A DNA stretch of 64,000 nucleotides from CAVQBL01 sp963710715 (lineage in GTDB: Bacteria; Pseudomonadota; Gammaproteobacteria; DSM-16500). The stretch lies in contig CAVQBL010000013.1 of NCBI GenBank assembly GCA_963710715.1, positions 186,001-250,000 on the forward strand, read 5' to 3'. The notes beneath the pieces were generated by a model. It was not told where the DNA came from. It saw only the letters and a list, made by a program, of their open reading frames with translations, and searched no databases. Below, piece after piece: positions 62,431 through 64,000 of this stretch; within the stretch, counting starts at the first letter, position 1; each line of letters begins with the position of its first letter. The position numbers and the translations under genes are program-made.

Positions 62431-63342
62431 ATGAATTTTTCATTATTCAAATGTTTATTATTACTGGTTACTATCACAATTTCTTTTATTAGCACTTGTA
62501 TGCCTGTGTTTGCTAGTGCTCAGAAAAAACTGGCAGAGCTTGAAGTTTCCTCTGGTGGACGAATTGGTATATCTGCACTCAATACCGCGAACAATGCACG
62601 CATCCAATATCGGGCTGAAGAACGTTTTCCAATGCAAAGCACATTTAAAATGATGGGAGTTTCAGCAATCCTAAAGAAGAGCATGACAAATAGTCATTTG
62701 CTTCAACAAAAAATAACGTATAAAAAACAAGATGTGGTTTCTTGGTCACCTATTACAGAACAGCATTTTACTGACGGAATGATGATCTCTGAGCTGTGCG
62801 CTGCAGCTATGATGAATAGTGATAACACTGCCATAAATCTTCTCATGAAAAAACTAGGTGGACCTGAAGCTATTACCGTCTTTGCGCGTTCTATTGGCGA
62901 TAATACATTCAGAGTAGACAACTGGGAGCCTGAATTAAATTCAAGCCCTAGTGACTTACGTGATACCTCTACGCCTGCAGCCATGGAAAAGAGTTTGCAA
63001 CAGCTAGCGCTTGGAAATGTTTTAGCGTCATCACAACGAGAGCAATTAGTGGCTTGGATGAAAGGCAATACTACCGGAGATACTCGAATCCGCGCGGGTG
63101 TACCGAAAGGATGGATTGTTGCTGATAAAACAGGAGCTAGCAATAGTTATGGAATATCGAATGATATTGGAATAATTTGGCCACCAAAGTGTGCTCCCAT
63201 TGTTATAGCAATATATTCTATACAAAATAAGAAAGATTCAACTCGTCGGGATGATGTCATTGCATCAGCTACGCATATGTTGCTTGATGAATTTGCAAAA
63301 ACTGACCAGTGCATTAAACTGAGAGGTAAATCCGGCATTTGA
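62431..63342 (+). CDS. Class A serine beta-lactamase
   Basis: A 303-residue secreted enzyme that hydrolyses beta-lactams through an acyl-serine. A signal peptide (1-30, cut near VFASA) precedes all catalytic motifs: S70-T-F-K73 in FPMQSTFK, S130-D-N132 in MMNSDNTAINLL, E166 in NWEPELN and K233-T-G in VADKTGAS. RDTSTPAAMEKSL is further class A signature. Only 3 bases separate it from tolA, so it is probably transcribed with the tol genes. No ampR-type regulator is adjacent. Full motifs suggest activity; the substrate range cannot be read from sequence. Confidence 0.96.
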   Translation: MNFSLFKCLLLLVTITISFISTCMPVFASAQKKLAELEVSSGGRIGISALNTANNARIQYRAEERFPMQSTFKMMGVSAILKKSMTNSHLLQQKITYKKQDVVSWSPITEQHFTDGMMISELCAAAMMNSDNTAINLLMKKLGGPEAITVFARSIGDNTFRVDNWEPELNSSPSDLRDTSTPAAMEKSLQQLALGNVLASSQREQLVAWMKGNTTGDTRIRAGVPKGWIVADKTGASNSYGISNDIGIIWPPKCAPIVIAIYSIQNKKDSTRRDDVIASATHMLLDEFAKTDQCIKLRGKSGI

Positions 63343-63349
63343 TAACTGT

Positions 63350-63469
63350 CGAAGCCCCGTCATTGCGAGCCCGCGCGCGCTTTTTTGCGCGGGCGTGGCA
63401 ATCCAGGGAGCACAAAAACGTTCCCCTGCTTCGCATGAAAAGCACATGCTCGCAATGACGGGGCTTCGA
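63350..63469. repeat. Dispersed palindromic repeat, copy 6
   Basis: GAAGCCCCGTCATTGCGAGC and its exact complement GCTCGCAATGACGGGGCTTC form near-perfect ends, with GGCAATCCAGGG and nested GCGCGC hairpins inside. It is the best-preserved pair of ends in the window. Between it and the last gene (63470-63711) a minus-strand stretch reads RLDPTAIASLIKRGLDGVRL, then HYPHLKISPDYATRAV, probably a gene remnant of unknown family. Confidence 0.85.
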
Positions 63470-63711
63470 TCTAACTTCAGCGCTCACCGCACGTGTGGCA
63501 TAGTCAGGAGAAATTTTGAGATGTGGGTAATGATATGTGTCAAGCCTGACCCCATCAAGACCCCGCTTAATTAAGCTGGCTATGGCTGTTGGATCCAATC
63601 GAATTTTCTTCCTAGCCCCTACTTTATTCTGATCAAAATATATACATTGTTAGTTAATTATGTCATACTATTCCCAAATACCATTAATTTATTGTCGAGG
63701 AGTTCTCAAAA

Positions 63712-64000
63712 ATGAAAAAAAGGCAGTCTGATCCTAACCAACCCAAACCCATAAAGAGTGAAGTAAAAGAGAATGAAGCAAAGAACTTACTGGATCGCGT
63801 ATTAGAGTTACCCGATGATCCGTCCCAGCATGTTTTTTCATATTTTAATTCTGCTACTCTAACAAAAGTTAGCAGCCAGGTTTCTAAAAAAACTGCTAAA
63901 AATGAGGAAATGAAAAAGCAAGCACAAATACGATGGTATAATCTATATCGGCTTCATTTTCCTGATAATAGTAATGATGAATTTGATGCCAAGATCGATT
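63712..64000 (+). CDS. F-box-like protein, 5' part only
   Basis: 96 codons up to the window edge, with CGAGGAG in front of the ATG. It starts MKKRQSDPNQPKPIKSEVKE. Residues ~27-75 fit an F-box: VLELPDDPSQHVFSYFNSAT, then LTKVSSQVSKKTAKNEEM, followed by QAQIRWYNLYRLHFP. This resembles F-box-containing effectors of Legionellales. The C-terminal part is outside the window, so partner domains are unknown. Confidence 0.65.
   Translation, partial: MKKRQSDPNQPKPIKSEVKENEAKNLLDRVLELPDDPSQHVFSYFNSATLTKVSSQVSKKTAKNEEMKKQAQIRWYNLYRLHFPDNSNDEFDAKID

Noticed and set aside
61626..62495. Long minus-strand frame of 289 codons opposite tolA
   Set aside because: Its Cys/Phe/Ser-rich product is the shadow of the Lys/Ala/Gln-rich helix of tolA.
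62703..63143. Minus-strand frame opposite the beta-lactamase
   Set aside because: The plus-strand gene has every catalytic motif; this is its shadow.
1..64000. tRNA or rRNA genes
   Set aside because: The intergenic regions were read for cloverleaf and rRNA motifs; none was convincing. A computed tRNA search could still find one.

Overview
The window reads as chromosomal DNA of an AT-rich gammaproteobacterium. The aspS-yebC-ruvC and ruvAB-ybgC-tolQRA blocks, an ampDE pair, a prfB frameshift site and proteins with eukaryotic-like motifs (F-box-like, ankyrin-like, long helical repeats) suggest a host-associated Legionellales/Coxiellaceae-like bacterium. That placement is inference from gene content only; no rRNA or tRNA gene was recognised.

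Layout. 1-5.2 kb: Cache/HAMP adenylate cyclase, a 57-residue small protein, nnrE, murA and a BolA-like gene. 5.3-7.6 kb: ampD, ampE and a BtuF-like binding protein. 7.7-13.3 kb: pyruvate dehydrogenase operon with intact aceE, but aceF and lpd broken by many single-base shifts. 13.3-15.6 kb: an ATPase gene inserted at the 3' end of a cobalamin adenosyltransferase gene, leaving a displaced copy of that 3' end. 15.7-23.4 kb: a membrane protein, rimI, prfC, a YaiI family gene, yefM-yoeB, prfB and lysS. 23.4-25.6 kb: an MFS exporter and a divergent LysR regulator.

25.5-35.2 kb is an accessory island of toxin-antitoxin genes and their duplicated, truncated copies, an ORF6N gene, a 1211-residue repeat protein and an unknown 430-residue protein. 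35.4-43.3 kb is the most notable region: a thiazole/oxazole-modified peptide (TOMM) operon of streptolysin S type. It encodes a 57-residue precursor with a Cys/Ser-rich core, then a SagB-like dehydrogenase, an E1-like partner protein, a YcaO cyclodehydratase, two CPBP membrane proteases, a luciferase-like flavin monooxygenase and a MATE exporter. Its promoter has a 14-bp palindrome (GCATCGATCGATGC) starting 8 nt after the -10 box. The same arrangement occurs at three other promoters in the neighbouring toxin-antitoxin island, which points to shared control.

43.3-49.6 kb: two type IV pilin genes, a HigB/HigA-type pair, an ankyrin/F-box-like membrane protein, a glycosyltransferase, wrbA and an SDR gene. 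49.8-54.2 kb: FmdB-like, DUF502, aspS, yebC and ruvC, with hairpin repeats on both sides of yebC. 54.2-58.1 kb: accessory genes (unknown protein, Fur/Zur regulator, VapBC, coiled-coil protein) separate ruvC from ruvA. 58.3-63.3 kb: ruvA-ruvB-ybgC-tolQ-tolR-tolA followed directly by a class A beta-lactamase. The window ends inside a second F-box-like gene. A dispersed ~110-150 bp palindromic repeat occurs at least six times between genes.
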